A model generated the notes under the pieces. It did no database searches. It saw only the letters and a list, made by a program, of their open reading frames with translations, and had not been told where the DNA came from. 53,874 nucleotides of DNA from Chloroflexota bacterium (lineage in GTDB: Bacteria > Chloroflexota > Dehalococcoidia > SM23-28-2 > RBG-16-64-32): contig JADFQV010000009.1 in assembly GCA_022561635.1 (NCBI GenBank), positions 1 to 53,874 of the forward strand, written 5' to 3'. Both the position numbers and the translations under genes were made by a program. Within the stretch, counting starts at the first letter, position 1. Each line of letters starts with the position of its first letter. Below are positions 9,701-17,207 of this stretch, piece after piece.

Positions 9701-10416
9701 GGCGCTGCGTCGACAGCATCCGCAGCCGCTCAACTTACGCGAACTACGAGATCATGATCATCAACAACGAGAGTCGCGAGGCCGAGACGCTTCGATACCT
9801 TGAGACGTTCGAGGGCCGGGTGATCGATTACCCTCACCAGTTCAATTACTCGGCCCAGATGAACCTCGGCGTGCAGGCGGCCGGAACCGACTACGTGATC
9901 CTGCTCAACAACGATACTGTGGTGATCTCGCCAGACTGGATCGAGGCGATGCTGGAGTACGGGCAGCGGCCGGACGTCGGGGCAGTCGGGGCGCGCTTGT
10001 TCTTCCCGGATGGACGAGTGCAGCACGAAGGCGTGCTCATCGGCTGTGGAGGAGGTCTGGCCGGGCACCTGGACCACGGTGGGTACTTTGGCCTCGGCGA
10101 GTGCGTGCGCAACGTCTCCGCCGTTACCGCAGCTTGCATGCTGGTGAAGACGAAAGCGTACGAGGATGTGGGCGGCCTCGACGAATCCCTGCGCGTCGCC
10201 TATAACGATGTGGACTTCTGCTTGAAGCTGCGGGAAAAGGGTTACGAAGTGATCTACACGCCGTACGCCCAGCTAGCACACCACGAAGGCGGCACTCGTG
10301 GCCACCGTCACCCGGAGAAGGACGAGCAGCTATTCCGCACACGCTGGCCCGACTACCGCGATCCCTACTACAACCCTCACTTCGACGTAGACCACCCGTT
10401 CAGCCTGAAGCTTTAG
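6712..10416 (+). CDS. Multidomain methyltransferase / kinase-like / coiled coil / double GT2 protein (WsaE-like)
   Basis: A 1234-residue fusion. Residues 85-250 are a class I SAM methyltransferase (VLEVGAGCG at 90-98, then VEPVRARA and VVVGVLEYAGRG). Residues about 340-470 look like a small kinase fold: a strand-rich N-lobe, then DMVPHNMIADADGELVAIDQ at 425-444, matching the catalytic-loop Asp...Asn and metal-binding Asp of aminoglycoside-kinase-like folds. Residues 555-620 are a heptad-rich coiled coil ending GSIGYRMLEKAR. Two GT-A domains follow: PLVSIVTPVYN (724), LLDHDDVLTPD (812), YSDEDK; and KVTIVIPTRD (981), LLNNDT (1063), YNDVDFCLKL (1163). ATG 6712 begins MTDTHAR; the 62 codons of open frame upstream lack homology and enter the divergent gene. 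Layout matches the chain-extending and chain-capping WsaE of Geobacillus S-layer glycans, plus a WbdD-like middle. Its end overlaps the convergent YfhO gene by 17 bases. Confidence 0.85.
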   Translation: MTDTHARTETPVRQSARQQVDGCWLLSEAEVDYLDGSEDRLLEILRGADDLSSLSDELEKSATNWPERYSLSRSRANILRSLALTSEQTVLEVGAGCGPITRYLGETCGTVDAVEPVRARARVARERTRDLPNVDVYIGSVSDIPAEPAYDVIVVVGVLEYAGRGDREDKPYVDFLSHLRSLLRPGGQIVCAIENRLGVKYLAGAAEDHTNRVFDGIEGYPQGGRARTFSRTELASLFASSSLEPSFYGAFPDFKMTRALFSDELLRAPDWQNLGWLIPWFPSPDWLDPRPHLADERRLWRSLVEDGIGAHFSNSFLVIATATTPSQLWGERDMAFFFNTQRRAIFATQTQLRQGDGSLTMQRSRLLDSAKSASSGGLTLKVSDQGFVEGRDFLELLAESDDEALGRWLRQWSDLVRTGGDSGCIDMVPHNMIADADGELVAIDQEWWLDDFGDGQIIERGVFWLGIHLADRTPPERWGKETVRELTVALGELVGLASDGGWIEGALRRESEIQARVTTTDPGASDWNWAANALQGQLLAQTNRRLADTALGMREHDLRGAAEETIQRIASQQREDERRVAQLKSELGGALDKVEETEQRLIEAEQHAGNLGHDLALIRGSIGYRMLEKARAPVRILAPPGSPQRLPLVAARRAARLARRRGPMALVKKAMRVSEWPAVVRNLKRAAPPAMDLNAQYDIWLSRHSVTPARAARLRSQALALKYQPLVSIVTPVYNPEVSWLRDSIESVRGQVYANWELCLADDGSTKPGVRELMEEYSRLDSRIKVTFAEQNGGISAASNAALSLATGEFVGLLDHDDVLTPDALFEVVKLLNERPELDYVYSDEDKMELDGSRLDPFFKPDWAPDLLNCLNYVTHFSVYRKSILDDVGGFRIGFEGSQDWDLTLRVTERTQRIAHIARPLYSWRKVPGSAAASDRAKDYASVAAKKALSEALDRRGLKATVLDGPYRGYYRVKYEISGAPKVTIVIPTRDHAPMLRRCVDSIRSRSTYANYEIMIINNESREAETLRYLETFEGRVIDYPHQFNYSAQMNLGVQAAGTDYVILLNNDTVVISPDWIEAMLEYGQRPDVGAVGARLFFPDGRVQHEGVLIGCGGGLAGHLDHGGYFGLGECVRNVSAVTAACMLVKTKAYEDVGGLDESLRVAYNDVDFCLKLREKGYEVIYTPYAQLAHHEGGTRGHRHPEKDEQLFRTRWPDYRDPYYNPHFDVDHPFSLKL

Positions 10417-13297
10417 CGCTCCGGCGACGCCAGACGAGGGCCACCGCAGAGCCGGCGATGAGCAGGAACACCGTAGCGAGGCTGACGCGCTGGCCCCAGA
10501 CGTACTCCCAAGGCCTGAACTCCAGCGTGACTTCGTGCTCACCCGCCGGTACGCGCACCACCTGCAGGTTATTGTCGCCGCGGAGGACCTCCGCACCCGT
10601 GCCATCAACTTCTGCCCGCCAGCCATCGTCGTAACGCTGACTGAGCACGAGCCAGCCGTCCGCTGCAAAGTTAGTCTGAACCGTCAGGCGATCGTTCGCG
10701 CTGTTCGTCACCTCGACTTCGAACACTCCACCGGGGGCGGATGCTGCCACGCCGGCGGGCGCGTCCTCGCGGGCGAAGACCACCGTCTCCGCCGGGTCGA
10801 AGTCATCACCAACGATGCGTTCCAGCGCTTCCTCCCTCGTCGGAAAAACCTCCGTCCCGCCGGCGCCCCAGGCCAGCGGCAGAGCCGTGGTCACCTCGTA
10901 GACGACGCCATCCAGGCCGTCGTAGACCGGCCGCGCCCAGTCCCCCGGCGCCTCCAACACCCGATAGGTGAGAGCCCCATCGACGGGCGCACCCGACTCG
11001 AAGCGGACCGTTGATGTCGAAGGCGACTCTACCGAACCCCAGACTATGAGCGGCCGCTCGGCCGTCGCCCCCGGTGCCTCGACCTCGACGTAGACCTGGC
11101 CACCGACGCCCGCGGGCAGTGGTATCGGCTGCCACCAGCTGTCTACGACTGCCCCGGTCTCAAGACGCACGATCGCAAGATCGGACTGGCCCGGTCCCTC
11201 CCTTACGTGTATCACCACCTCCGTTCCCGCCTCAAGACGGCCAGCCGTGCCGAGCATGATCTCGACGGCGTCAGCCTCCGGCGGGACGATGAGCGTAACA
11301 CCCTGCGTCAGGCCGTCGTAGGCGGCGTACGGCGCGTCGTTGACGACGTGCCTGTCCAGCGCAGACCAGAGGCCGGCCGGTGGCGTGACAACGTACCTGA
11401 CCGCGAGCAGCGAGAGAAGGTTGCGGTTCACCGAGCCCCTGTCCAGGGCCACGCGTTCGTAGCCGAAGGCGACCGCGCGCACTCGATCACTGTCCGTCAT
11501 CATCGGGTCGAGATAGTCAAGGTAGGCCTCGTTGCGATAGTGGTCGTAGCCGATGACCGTGTTGAGGCTGAAGACGTTTGGCGTGTTGCCGGGCATGACG
11601 TTCTCGTGCCCGTCGGAGGCGATCGGGGCGATCCGGAAGAATCCCTCCTGCTCCTGCAGGAACTCGATCAGAGGGGTGTCGGGGTAGACATCGTCCCTGG
11701 CGATGGTCGCGTTGTAATCTTGCCCGAAGGCAAACAGGTCGATGAAGGCGAGGACGCAGAGCGCGGCCGCGGCGGGGCGGGCCAGCACGGGCCGCAGGAA
11801 CGCCACAGCTACGAACCCGGCGCCGAGCACGATGAACAGCATCTGCCGGTGAAACGGCGTGCCGAGGCGTTCGATAAACGTCAACGGCTCGGCAACGAGG
11901 CCGTATCCTTCCGTGATCCGCTCCCAGGACTGGCCATCGCTGCGGTCGAGCCAGAGGATGAAGACGGCGACGAGAGCCACGAGGAGAACGCCGCCCACGA
12001 TGGCAGCGAGACGGCGTCGCTCGCCGGTGGACAGGTCCTGGTCGAGGAGGGCGGCGAGGCCTGCCGACGCCATCAGCGCCACGGCGAAATTGGTGAGGTA
12101 GAGCCAGCGGCCCACGACAATCTGCTTAATCCCGGGAAGGTTCGCCAGCTCCTTCAGGGGCGGGATACCGTACACCTGCGTGACCGTGAAGACAACGAGG
12201 AGGAGGCAGAACCAGCCGAGCCATTGGCGGCGCAGGTGCCAGAGGCCGGCGATGGCGAGCGGCACGACGGAGATGCCGACGTACCCCAACACCTCCGGCG
12301 GGTTACCGATGGGCCCGAACCAGAACGTGTCCGACCCCCAGTACGCCGGGAACAGGTTCGTCCAGGCGGCTTCCAGCGGGAAGTGGCCGAGGCCAACCGT
12401 GCGCCCCGTCTGGTAGCTGCTGTTGGCAGCGCTGGTGAACGAGGGCAGCAGCGAGTAGGCGGCAAGAAGAAGACCAACAGCGCCAGCGGCGGCGTATGCG
12501 GCGATCTCGGCCGCTGCCTCGCGCAGCCGCCGCGCATAGAGTGTCGGCGCCAGGCGGACGGCACCGTAGGCGATGAGAATGACGCCGGTCACGATCCAGG
12601 CCGGGGCGTAGCCCAGGTAGACCTCGATCGCGATACAGGCGGCGGGGATCAGCAGCCAAGCCGGCTGACGGGCCTCGCGAAAGCGCTCGAAACCGAACAG
12701 CATGAGGGGAATGACGCCGAGGCTCGCCGGAAGGTACGTATGCCCAAGCCAGACGATGAAGTGCCCGTTGAACGTGTAGAGGATAGCGCCAAGCATGCGC
12801 GCCAGCCATGGGTACTTGAGCTGCCACAGGAGCAAGTACATCGACAGGCCGGCGACGAGCAGGATCGTCAGCGTGTAGACCGTGTTCGCGATGTCGAAGG
12901 GTAACGCCTCGTAGACGTAGGCCGGCGGATAGAACTGGAGACCCAGGGAGTCAACGAAGAAGGAGTTGCGGTCGCTGGCGATGTAGTCGTTTTGCCACCA
13001 GGCGTCACCGGTGTCGTTGTAGAAGGCGTAGCGGCGCGGGTAGAAGATCTCGGCGTCGTCCGTCTGATACGGGTTCTCCGGCGTAAACCCTTCCGGCGCG
13101 TAGGCCTTCCAGGGGTAGTGGCCGTACATGAGGTCGGCGGATGAGATGACCTGCCCCTGGAGCGTGCTCTGCCAGAAGAAAGCGACGATGAGCAGGACGA
13201 GGACCGCAACAGCGGCGACGTGCGGTGAGCGGACGAAGCGGAGGCGGGCGAAGAGGCGGCTGAGCGCGGTGGAACTATCGCCGACCGGCGGCGTCAA
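10400..13297 (-). CDS. YfhO-family integral membrane protein
   Basis: A 965-residue polytopic membrane protein with at least ten hydrophobic segments between residues 25 and 480, then a long extracytoplasmic region rich in beta-type sequence, and one last membrane segment near the C-terminus (VSLATVFLLIAGSAVALVW) followed by Arg/Lys. The SSADLMYGHYPW and YFPRRYAFYNDT stretches near the N-terminus and the DRSDG-type loop fit the YfhO family. YfhO proteins are GT-C-like and take part in glycosylating lipoteichoic acid in Bacillus and Listeria from a polyprenyl-phosphate sugar. Start is TTG, with the Wzt stop overlapping as TTGA, implying coupled translation. In this operon it may decorate the exported glycan on the outer face; that role is inference. 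Confidence 0.82.
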   Translation of the reverse strand: MTPPVGDSSTALSRLFARLRFVRSPHVAAVAVLVLLIVAFFWQSTLQGQVISSADLMYGHYPWKAYAPEGFTPENPYQTDDAEIFYPRRYAFYNDTGDAWWQNDYIASDRNSFFVDSLGLQFYPPAYVYEALPFDIANTVYTLTILLVAGLSMYLLLWQLKYPWLARMLGAILYTFNGHFIVWLGHTYLPASLGVIPLMLFGFERFREARQPAWLLIPAACIAIEVYLGYAPAWIVTGVILIAYGAVRLAPTLYARRLREAAAEIAAYAAAGAVGLLLAAYSLLPSFTSAANSSYQTGRTVGLGHFPLEAAWTNLFPAYWGSDTFWFGPIGNPPEVLGYVGISVVPLAIAGLWHLRRQWLGWFCLLLVVFTVTQVYGIPPLKELANLPGIKQIVVGRWLYLTNFAVALMASAGLAALLDQDLSTGERRRLAAIVGGVLLVALVAVFILWLDRSDGQSWERITEGYGLVAEPLTFIERLGTPFHRQMLFIVLGAGFVAVAFLRPVLARPAAAALCVLAFIDLFAFGQDYNATIARDDVYPDTPLIEFLQEQEGFFRIAPIASDGHENVMPGNTPNVFSLNTVIGYDHYRNEAYLDYLDPMMTDSDRVRAVAFGYERVALDRGSVNRNLLSLLAVRYVVTPPAGLWSALDRHVVNDAPYAAYDGLTQGVTLIVPPEADAVEIMLGTAGRLEAGTEVVIHVREGPGQSDLAIVRLETGAVVDSWWQPIPLPAGVGGQVYVEVEAPGATAERPLIVWGSVESPSTSTVRFESGAPVDGALTYRVLEAPGDWARPVYDGLDGVVYEVTTALPLAWGAGGTEVFPTREEALERIVGDDFDPAETVVFAREDAPAGVAASAPGGVFEVEVTNSANDRLTVQTNFAADGWLVLSQRYDDGWRAEVDGTGAEVLRGDNNLQVVRVPAGEHEVTLEFRPWEYVWGQRVSLATVFLLIAGSAVALVWRRRSAKASG

Positions 13298-14049
13298 CTC
13301 GCCTCCACGTGGTGGGGTACGGTCGCCATGTAGTCGTCCACGACCTGCTTCGCGGGCCCATCCGCGACCAACACCCCGTGATCGAGCGACAGTGCACGGT
13401 CACAGAAGCTGGTGATCGTATCTGCGCTGTGGGAGACGAGGACGATCGTCACGCCCCGGTTCTTGAAGTCGTGCATCCGCTGCTGGCACTTGTCCTGAAA
13501 GAAAGCGTCGCCCACAGACAGCACTTCGTCCACCAGCAAGATCTCCGGATTGCTGTGGACGGCAACCGCGAACCCCAGTCGAACATACATGCCGGACGAG
13601 TACCGCTTCACCGGCATGTCGATGAACTCCTGCAGCTCTGCGAACTCCACGATCGACGAGAATTGGTCGTCGATCTCCCGGTCAGACAAGCCCAGGATCG
13701 AGCCGTTGAGGTGGACGTTCTCGCGGCCCGAAAGATCCGGGTGAAAGCCCGCCCCCAGTTCGATTAGAGGCGACACGCGCCCGCCGACGAGCACAGTGCC
13801 ATCTGTCGGCGCCATGACGCCGGCGATCAACTTCAGCGCCGTGCTCTTTCCACTGCCGTTGCGGCCGATGATGCCGACGGTCTCGCCGCGATTTAGCGTG
13901 AAGCTAACGTCCCGCAGGGCGTAGAAGGGCGGCGCCGCCTCGCGCTTGTCGAAGAATGACGGGAGGAACTCACGGAGACTGCTTTCGCGCAGCTGGAAGC
14001 GCTTGGTGACGTTATGAAACTCGATCGCAGAGTTAGATGCGGTCTGCAA
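13294..14049 (-). CDS. ABC exporter ATP-binding subunit, Wzt/TagH type
   Basis: A 251-residue ATPase of polysaccharide ABC exporters. Walker A is GRNGSGKST, the signature loop is the degenerate KRYSSGM typical of Wzt/TagH (instead of LSGGQ), Walker B is ILLVDEVLSVGD, and the H-loop is VLVSHSAD. FTLNRGETVGIIG precedes Walker A. It ends soon after the ATPase core, so it lacks the C-terminal carbohydrate-binding domain of O9a-type Wzt that reads terminal modifications. The start is TTG at 14049, 17 bases inside the permease gene, because no ATG or GTG lies before SAIEFHNVTKRF. With the permease it should export the lipid-linked glycan built by the neighbouring enzymes. Confidence 0.88.
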   Translation of the reverse strand: MQTASNSAIEFHNVTKRFQLRESSLREFLPSFFDKREAAPPFYALRDVSFTLNRGETVGIIGRNGSGKSTALKLIAGVMAPTDGTVLVGGRVSPLIELGAGFHPDLSGRENVHLNGSILGLSDREIDDQFSSIVEFAELQEFIDMPVKRYSSGMYVRLGFAVAVHSNPEILLVDEVLSVGDAFFQDKCQQRMHDFKNRGVTIVLVSHSADTITSFCDRALSLDHGVLVADGPAKQVVDDYMATVPHHVEAS

Positions 14050-14872
14050 AGCCCGCCTCCATCCGCTTGAAGAGAAAGTAGCCGACGACGAACGTGACGA
14101 CGGCGATGCCCAGGCCCAGCAGCAGGCGGTCCATCGCCGGGCTATCGTCGAGGAGGATCACGCGCCTGTAGGCGTTGACCAGGATCGCCATCGGGTTCAG
14201 GTCGAAAATGAACTGGTACTTCGACGGCACGATCTCGACCGGGTAGATCACGGGCGTCAGGTAGAACCACATCGTCAGCACCACACCGACGAGGTACCGA
14301 ACGTCGTGAAAGTACACGTTCAGGGCCGCCATTGGAAAGGCGAGACCGGCCGTGAAGATCAGCTGGATGCCGAACAGCAACGGCACCCAGAGCATCGTCT
14401 CAGTCGGCGGGTGATTGTATATCATCATCAGCCCGGCGAGGATGATCAGGCCGAAGAAGAGATCCACGATCTTCGTGTTGATCGCGGCCATGGGCAGGAT
14501 CTCGCGCGGGAAGTAGACCTTTGTCACCAGGTTCATCGCACCGGACACGGAGTCGGTCGCCGTGGTGAGGCCGTTGGCGAAGAACATCCAGGGAAGCAGG
14601 CCGACCAGCACAAAGAGCGCGTACGGAAGGCCCTGGCTCGGGAACCGCAGCAGCACAGAGAAGACGAAGCTAAGCGTCAGCAGAAGCGTGAGCGGATTGA
14701 GGAACGCCCACGCATAGCCAAGCACCGATTGCTTGTACTGGCCCCGCAGGTGCCGGACCGTCATGTGCCAGAGAAGGTCGCGGCGCCGCCAGAACTCTGC
14801 CAGGTGGCGCAGCAAATCCAACGGTCCGGTCGCGGTGGCAATGGGCTGTCGCAGTGGTGGTACTCGAGCCAT
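14033..14872 (-). CDS. ABC exporter permease, Wzm/TagG type
   Basis: A 279-residue ABC-2 permease with six predicted membrane helices. LLWHMTVRHLRGQYKQS at residues 35-51 is the cytoplasmic coupling region typical of Wzm/TagG, followed by LGYAWAFLNPL. Further conserved points are FVLVGLLPWMFFANGL, TKVYFPREILP and WFYLTPVIYPVEIVP. Start ATG at 14872. It is the first gene of a three-gene minus-strand operon (permease, ATPase, YfhO-like) and overlaps the ATPase gene by 17 bases. Function: membrane channel for flipping a polyprenyl-PP-linked polysaccharide to the outside. Confidence 0.9.
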   Translation of the reverse strand: MARVPPLRQPIATATGPLDLLRHLAEFWRRRDLLWHMTVRHLRGQYKQSVLGYAWAFLNPLTLLLTLSFVFSVLLRFPSQGLPYALFVLVGLLPWMFFANGLTTATDSVSGAMNLVTKVYFPREILPMAAINTKIVDLFFGLIILAGLMMIYNHPPTETMLWVPLLFGIQLIFTAGLAFPMAALNVYFHDVRYLVGVVLTMWFYLTPVIYPVEIVPSKYQFIFDLNPMAILVNAYRRVILLDDSPAMDRLLLGLGIAVVTFVVGYFLFKRMEAGFADRI

Positions 14873-14920
14873 AGCAAGCGCTGGCGGACCGCCTTCTAAG
14901 GACGACCCTCAGCTCGATTG

Positions 14921-14950
14921 ATGTTAGCGGCCCGCGACGACGTGAAGCAA
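14921..14950 (-). promoter_or_regulatory. Candidate promoter for the Wzm/Wzt/YfhO operon
   Basis: On the minus strand TTGCTT (14950-14945) and TAACAT (14926-14921) are separated by 18 bases, about 50 bases before the permease ATG. The -35 matches sigma-A consensus at 4 of 6 positions. Position fits; strength is uncertain. Confidence 0.4.
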
Positions 14951-14975
14951 GAAGCCGCCTGACGCAAGTGCGCAG

Positions 14976-16652
14976 CTATCCCGCGGCGATCATGATCGCC
15001 GCGCCCATCGCCGGACAGTCCGCTTCCTGGGAGAGTGGCAAACCGGCGTCGAAGATCAGAATCTTGAGCGCGTCCACCGGGTTCACCTCGCCGCTGCAGT
15101 CGACATCACCCCAGATGCGCTGCGACCCGCCGATGAGCTGCACCGTCCCGCCCATGCCGAAGCAATCGAATGTCTGCGTGTCGAGCCCAACGTCGTGCCG
15201 CATCGTTACCAGCGCGTCGACGGGATCGACGGAGCCCGAGCAATCGTCGTCCGCCCACGTCGCGGCGTTCGGACCCGGGGTTGGAGTTGGGTACGGCGTT
15301 GGTTTCGGCGAAGGCGTTGGCTCGCCACCGGCGATGACGAGATCGACGATGAACGTGTGTGGTGAGCCAGCGGCGTAGAGCGAGCTTATCGTCGCCCGGC
15401 CGACGTGCTGACCAGGCGCCAGGCCGGCGGTGTTGACGGTCAGCTGCACGGTCCCATCGTCGCCGCCGAGGTCATCGCCCAGCGCAACGCCCACAGACGT
15501 CGCCGCCTTCAGCCACGACACGTCGGTAAGCACCTGGAAGCTGAGCAGTCCGCTCTGAGTATTCAAGACGTCGAACGCAACTCCCGTCAAGGCTGCGTCC
15601 GATGGAAGCGCAAGGCTGACGCCCGCCGACGAGAGGCCTATCACCGGCTGCCCGATCACTTCTTCGCGCGTTACGGTAAGGACAGTCGGGTCCTTGTGCT
15701 TGCTGTTGGGTGTCGGCATGTCCATCGCCGCGCAGTCGAGGCTGTAGGCGCAAGCGTTCCAGTTGTCGACACTGAGCGGGCCGGCGAACGCCGGATCTGT
15801 GAGATCAGGCAGGTGCACTTCCTGCGGCTTCCACAGCTGCTGACCGAGGCGGACCGGCGGCCGTTGGACGCAGCCGAGCACGAGTTCCTGGTAGGGATAC
15901 TGCGACCGATCGTGGCCAAAGCCGTCGCCGGCAGGACCGCAGCTGAACCCCACACGGGATGGCTGGTAGGCCGGATTGAGCGGGTGGTTGGAGAAGGCAA
16001 AGCCGTTGTAGCCCCAGATCGCGTAGTACCAGTCTTCGATCAAGGTGGGGTCGCGGGCGCCGACGATGGGCCGTACTTCCGGCGAGAAGTTCCACTTATC
16101 GGCGAGAATGACCGCGCCGCGGGCGATGTTGAACCCGAAGTGAGAGCCGATCATCGCCTGGTCCAGGTTGGGCACGTTGGAGATGTTCTGCATCCCCGAC
16201 GTGATCTGCATCAGGCCGTAGCCGCAATCGTGCGACGAAAGCACCGGCCCGATCTCCCCGTATTGGACGAGCGGGATGTAACTCGCCTGCGCCCATCCGC
16301 TCTCCAGGAAGCCGATCGCCTTGAGGATCACCGGCGGGATGTAGGGAGCCAGTTTCTGGCCCGAGCCGGCAGCACGCCCGCCGGTCTCTAGCTCCGGTGT
16401 GGCGAAGCTGCCGTGCTCGGGGAAGAGCTGATTAAACGCCGCCAGCTCGAAGGTGCGCGCGTAGACGTCGCGGTAGTCGGCGGCTTCGTAGGACTCGATG
16501 TCGAAGGGGCCTAAGGGGCTGCCGGTGTTTGCGCAGTAGTTGCTGGCCACAACCGGGCCAGCGCCGGACAAGAGATGCAGCAGCACCGCCGCGCCAAGCG
16601 CGACGGCCACCGCGACGGGGCTCGCGGTCAGACTAAAGTACCGCATCCGCAT
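14976..16652 (-). CDS. Secreted lytic-transglycosylase-like protein with BACON-like and dockerin-like domains
   Basis: A 558-residue exported protein. The N-terminus MRMRYFSLTASPVAVAVALG is a signal peptide or membrane anchor. Residues 105-200 resemble an SLT-type muramidase core, with a catalytic-type Glu in AIGFLESGWAQ (117), CGYGLMQIT (143-151) and WYYAIWGYNGFAF. Around residues 340-430 is a BACON/Ig-like domain (LSFQVLTDVSWLKA, VNTAGLAPGQHVGRATIS). A Pro/Thr linker (EPTPSPKPTPYPTPTPGP) leads to a 95-residue C-terminus with two repeats, DDCSGSVDPVDALVTMRHDVG and GDVDCSGEVNPVDALKIL, which match calcium-binding dockerin type I half-repeats. ATG at 16652 has an AGGA 12 bases upstream; a TTG nine bases earlier is possible. 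Likely remodels or binds the envelope outside the cell. Confidence 0.75.
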   Translation of the reverse strand: MRMRYFSLTASPVAVAVALGAAVLLHLLSGAGPVVASNYCANTGSPLGPFDIESYEAADYRDVYARTFELAAFNQLFPEHGSFATPELETGGRAAGSGQKLAPYIPPVILKAIGFLESGWAQASYIPLVQYGEIGPVLSSHDCGYGLMQITSGMQNISNVPNLDQAMIGSHFGFNIARGAVILADKWNFSPEVRPIVGARDPTLIEDWYYAIWGYNGFAFSNHPLNPAYQPSRVGFSCGPAGDGFGHDRSQYPYQELVLGCVQRPPVRLGQQLWKPQEVHLPDLTDPAFAGPLSVDNWNACAYSLDCAAMDMPTPNSKHKDPTVLTVTREEVIGQPVIGLSSAGVSLALPSDAALTGVAFDVLNTQSGLLSFQVLTDVSWLKAATSVGVALGDDLGGDDGTVQLTVNTAGLAPGQHVGRATISSLYAAGSPHTFIVDLVIAGGEPTPSPKPTPYPTPTPGPNAATWADDDCSGSVDPVDALVTMRHDVGLDTQTFDCFGMGGTVQLIGGSQRIWGDVDCSGEVNPVDALKILIFDAGLPLSQEADCPAMGAAIMIAAG

Positions 16653-16802
16653 GCCAGCCAACGTTCCTCATAACGCCCAGGGGGCTCCTTCAGCTGTGAA
16701 GACGGAGAACCTGGAACGTTCGTAACAGTCATCAACCAGAACGTCGATGGCGGGCTATTGATACGCCAATGCATCTATACAGCATAGCGGATAAGCATTA
16801 AG

Positions 16803-16818
16803 GCCCCCGAGTGGGGGC
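16803..16818 (-). terminator. Hairpin downstream of the zinc-ribbon gene
   Basis: GCCCCC-GAGT-GGGGGC is a perfect 6-bp stem with a 4-base loop, 24 bases past the minus-strand stop at 16842. The U-tract after it is poor (CTTAATGCTTA), so termination may be weak. Confidence 0.45.
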
Positions 16819-16841
16819 TCGTTGTCGTCTTTGGGATTGCG

Positions 16842-17048
16842 TCAGGCGCGAATGCGCGGCTGGTGCATGGCGCCGTCGGTTATCGGCTCACCGATGTAAA
16901 GGTCGCCGTTGCGGATCTTGATGTTGAAGCCACATGTTGGGTTCGTGCACGCCCAGGCCTTGTAGTGGATCGCCGCCCCCTGGCTTCCGAAGTCGGATAG
17001 CGGCACCAGGTCGCCAACGTCACACTTCAGACACTTCGGAAAACCCAT
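16842..17048 (-). CDS. Small zinc-ribbon protein
   Basis: A 68-residue protein with paired cysteines: CLKC at residues 5-8 and CTNPTC near residues 34-39, a two-knuckle zinc ribbon. Between them lies DLVPLSDFGSQGAAIHYKAWA; after them FNIKIRNGDLYIGEPI. No transmembrane segment. ATG at 17048 is preceded by TAGGAGAG and lies about 40 bases after a strong promoter. That promoter overlaps the extra upstream codons of the open frame, so the longer 93-residue version is unlikely. A GTG four codons upstream is an alternative. The gene is divergent from uppP. I do not recognise a specific function; a small conserved regulator or metal-binding protein is possible. Confidence 0.7.
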   Translation of the reverse strand: MGFPKCLKCDVGDLVPLSDFGSQGAAIHYKAWACTNPTCGFNIKIRNGDLYIGEPITDGAMHQPRIRA

Positions 17049-17093
17049 CTCTCCTACCACTGCATTGTCCCCCTTCCGTGGGCCGTTTGCGGA

Positions 17094-17123
17094 AGTATAG
17101 CAGCGGCCCCCCGAGCGTGACAA
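17094..17123 (-). promoter_or_regulatory. Sigma-A-type promoter of the zinc-ribbon gene
   Basis: TTGTCA (17123-17118) and TATACT (17099-17094) on the minus strand with 18-base spacing; each box differs from consensus by one base. The start point should be near 17087, leaving a leader of about 40 bases. Confidence 0.7.
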
Positions 17124-17207
17124 GCAGCCGCGATCCCGGTCACCCTTGTGTCACAGCGGGCGCGAAATGGCTCTCAGACGGCGGCGGCGCTATGCTACAG
17201 GGGCTGC

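Noticed and set aside
11207-12904. 565-codon plus-strand open frame opposite the YfhO gene
   Set aside because: Translation is Arg/Glu/His-rich without any recognisable motif; the minus strand clearly encodes a polytopic membrane protein.
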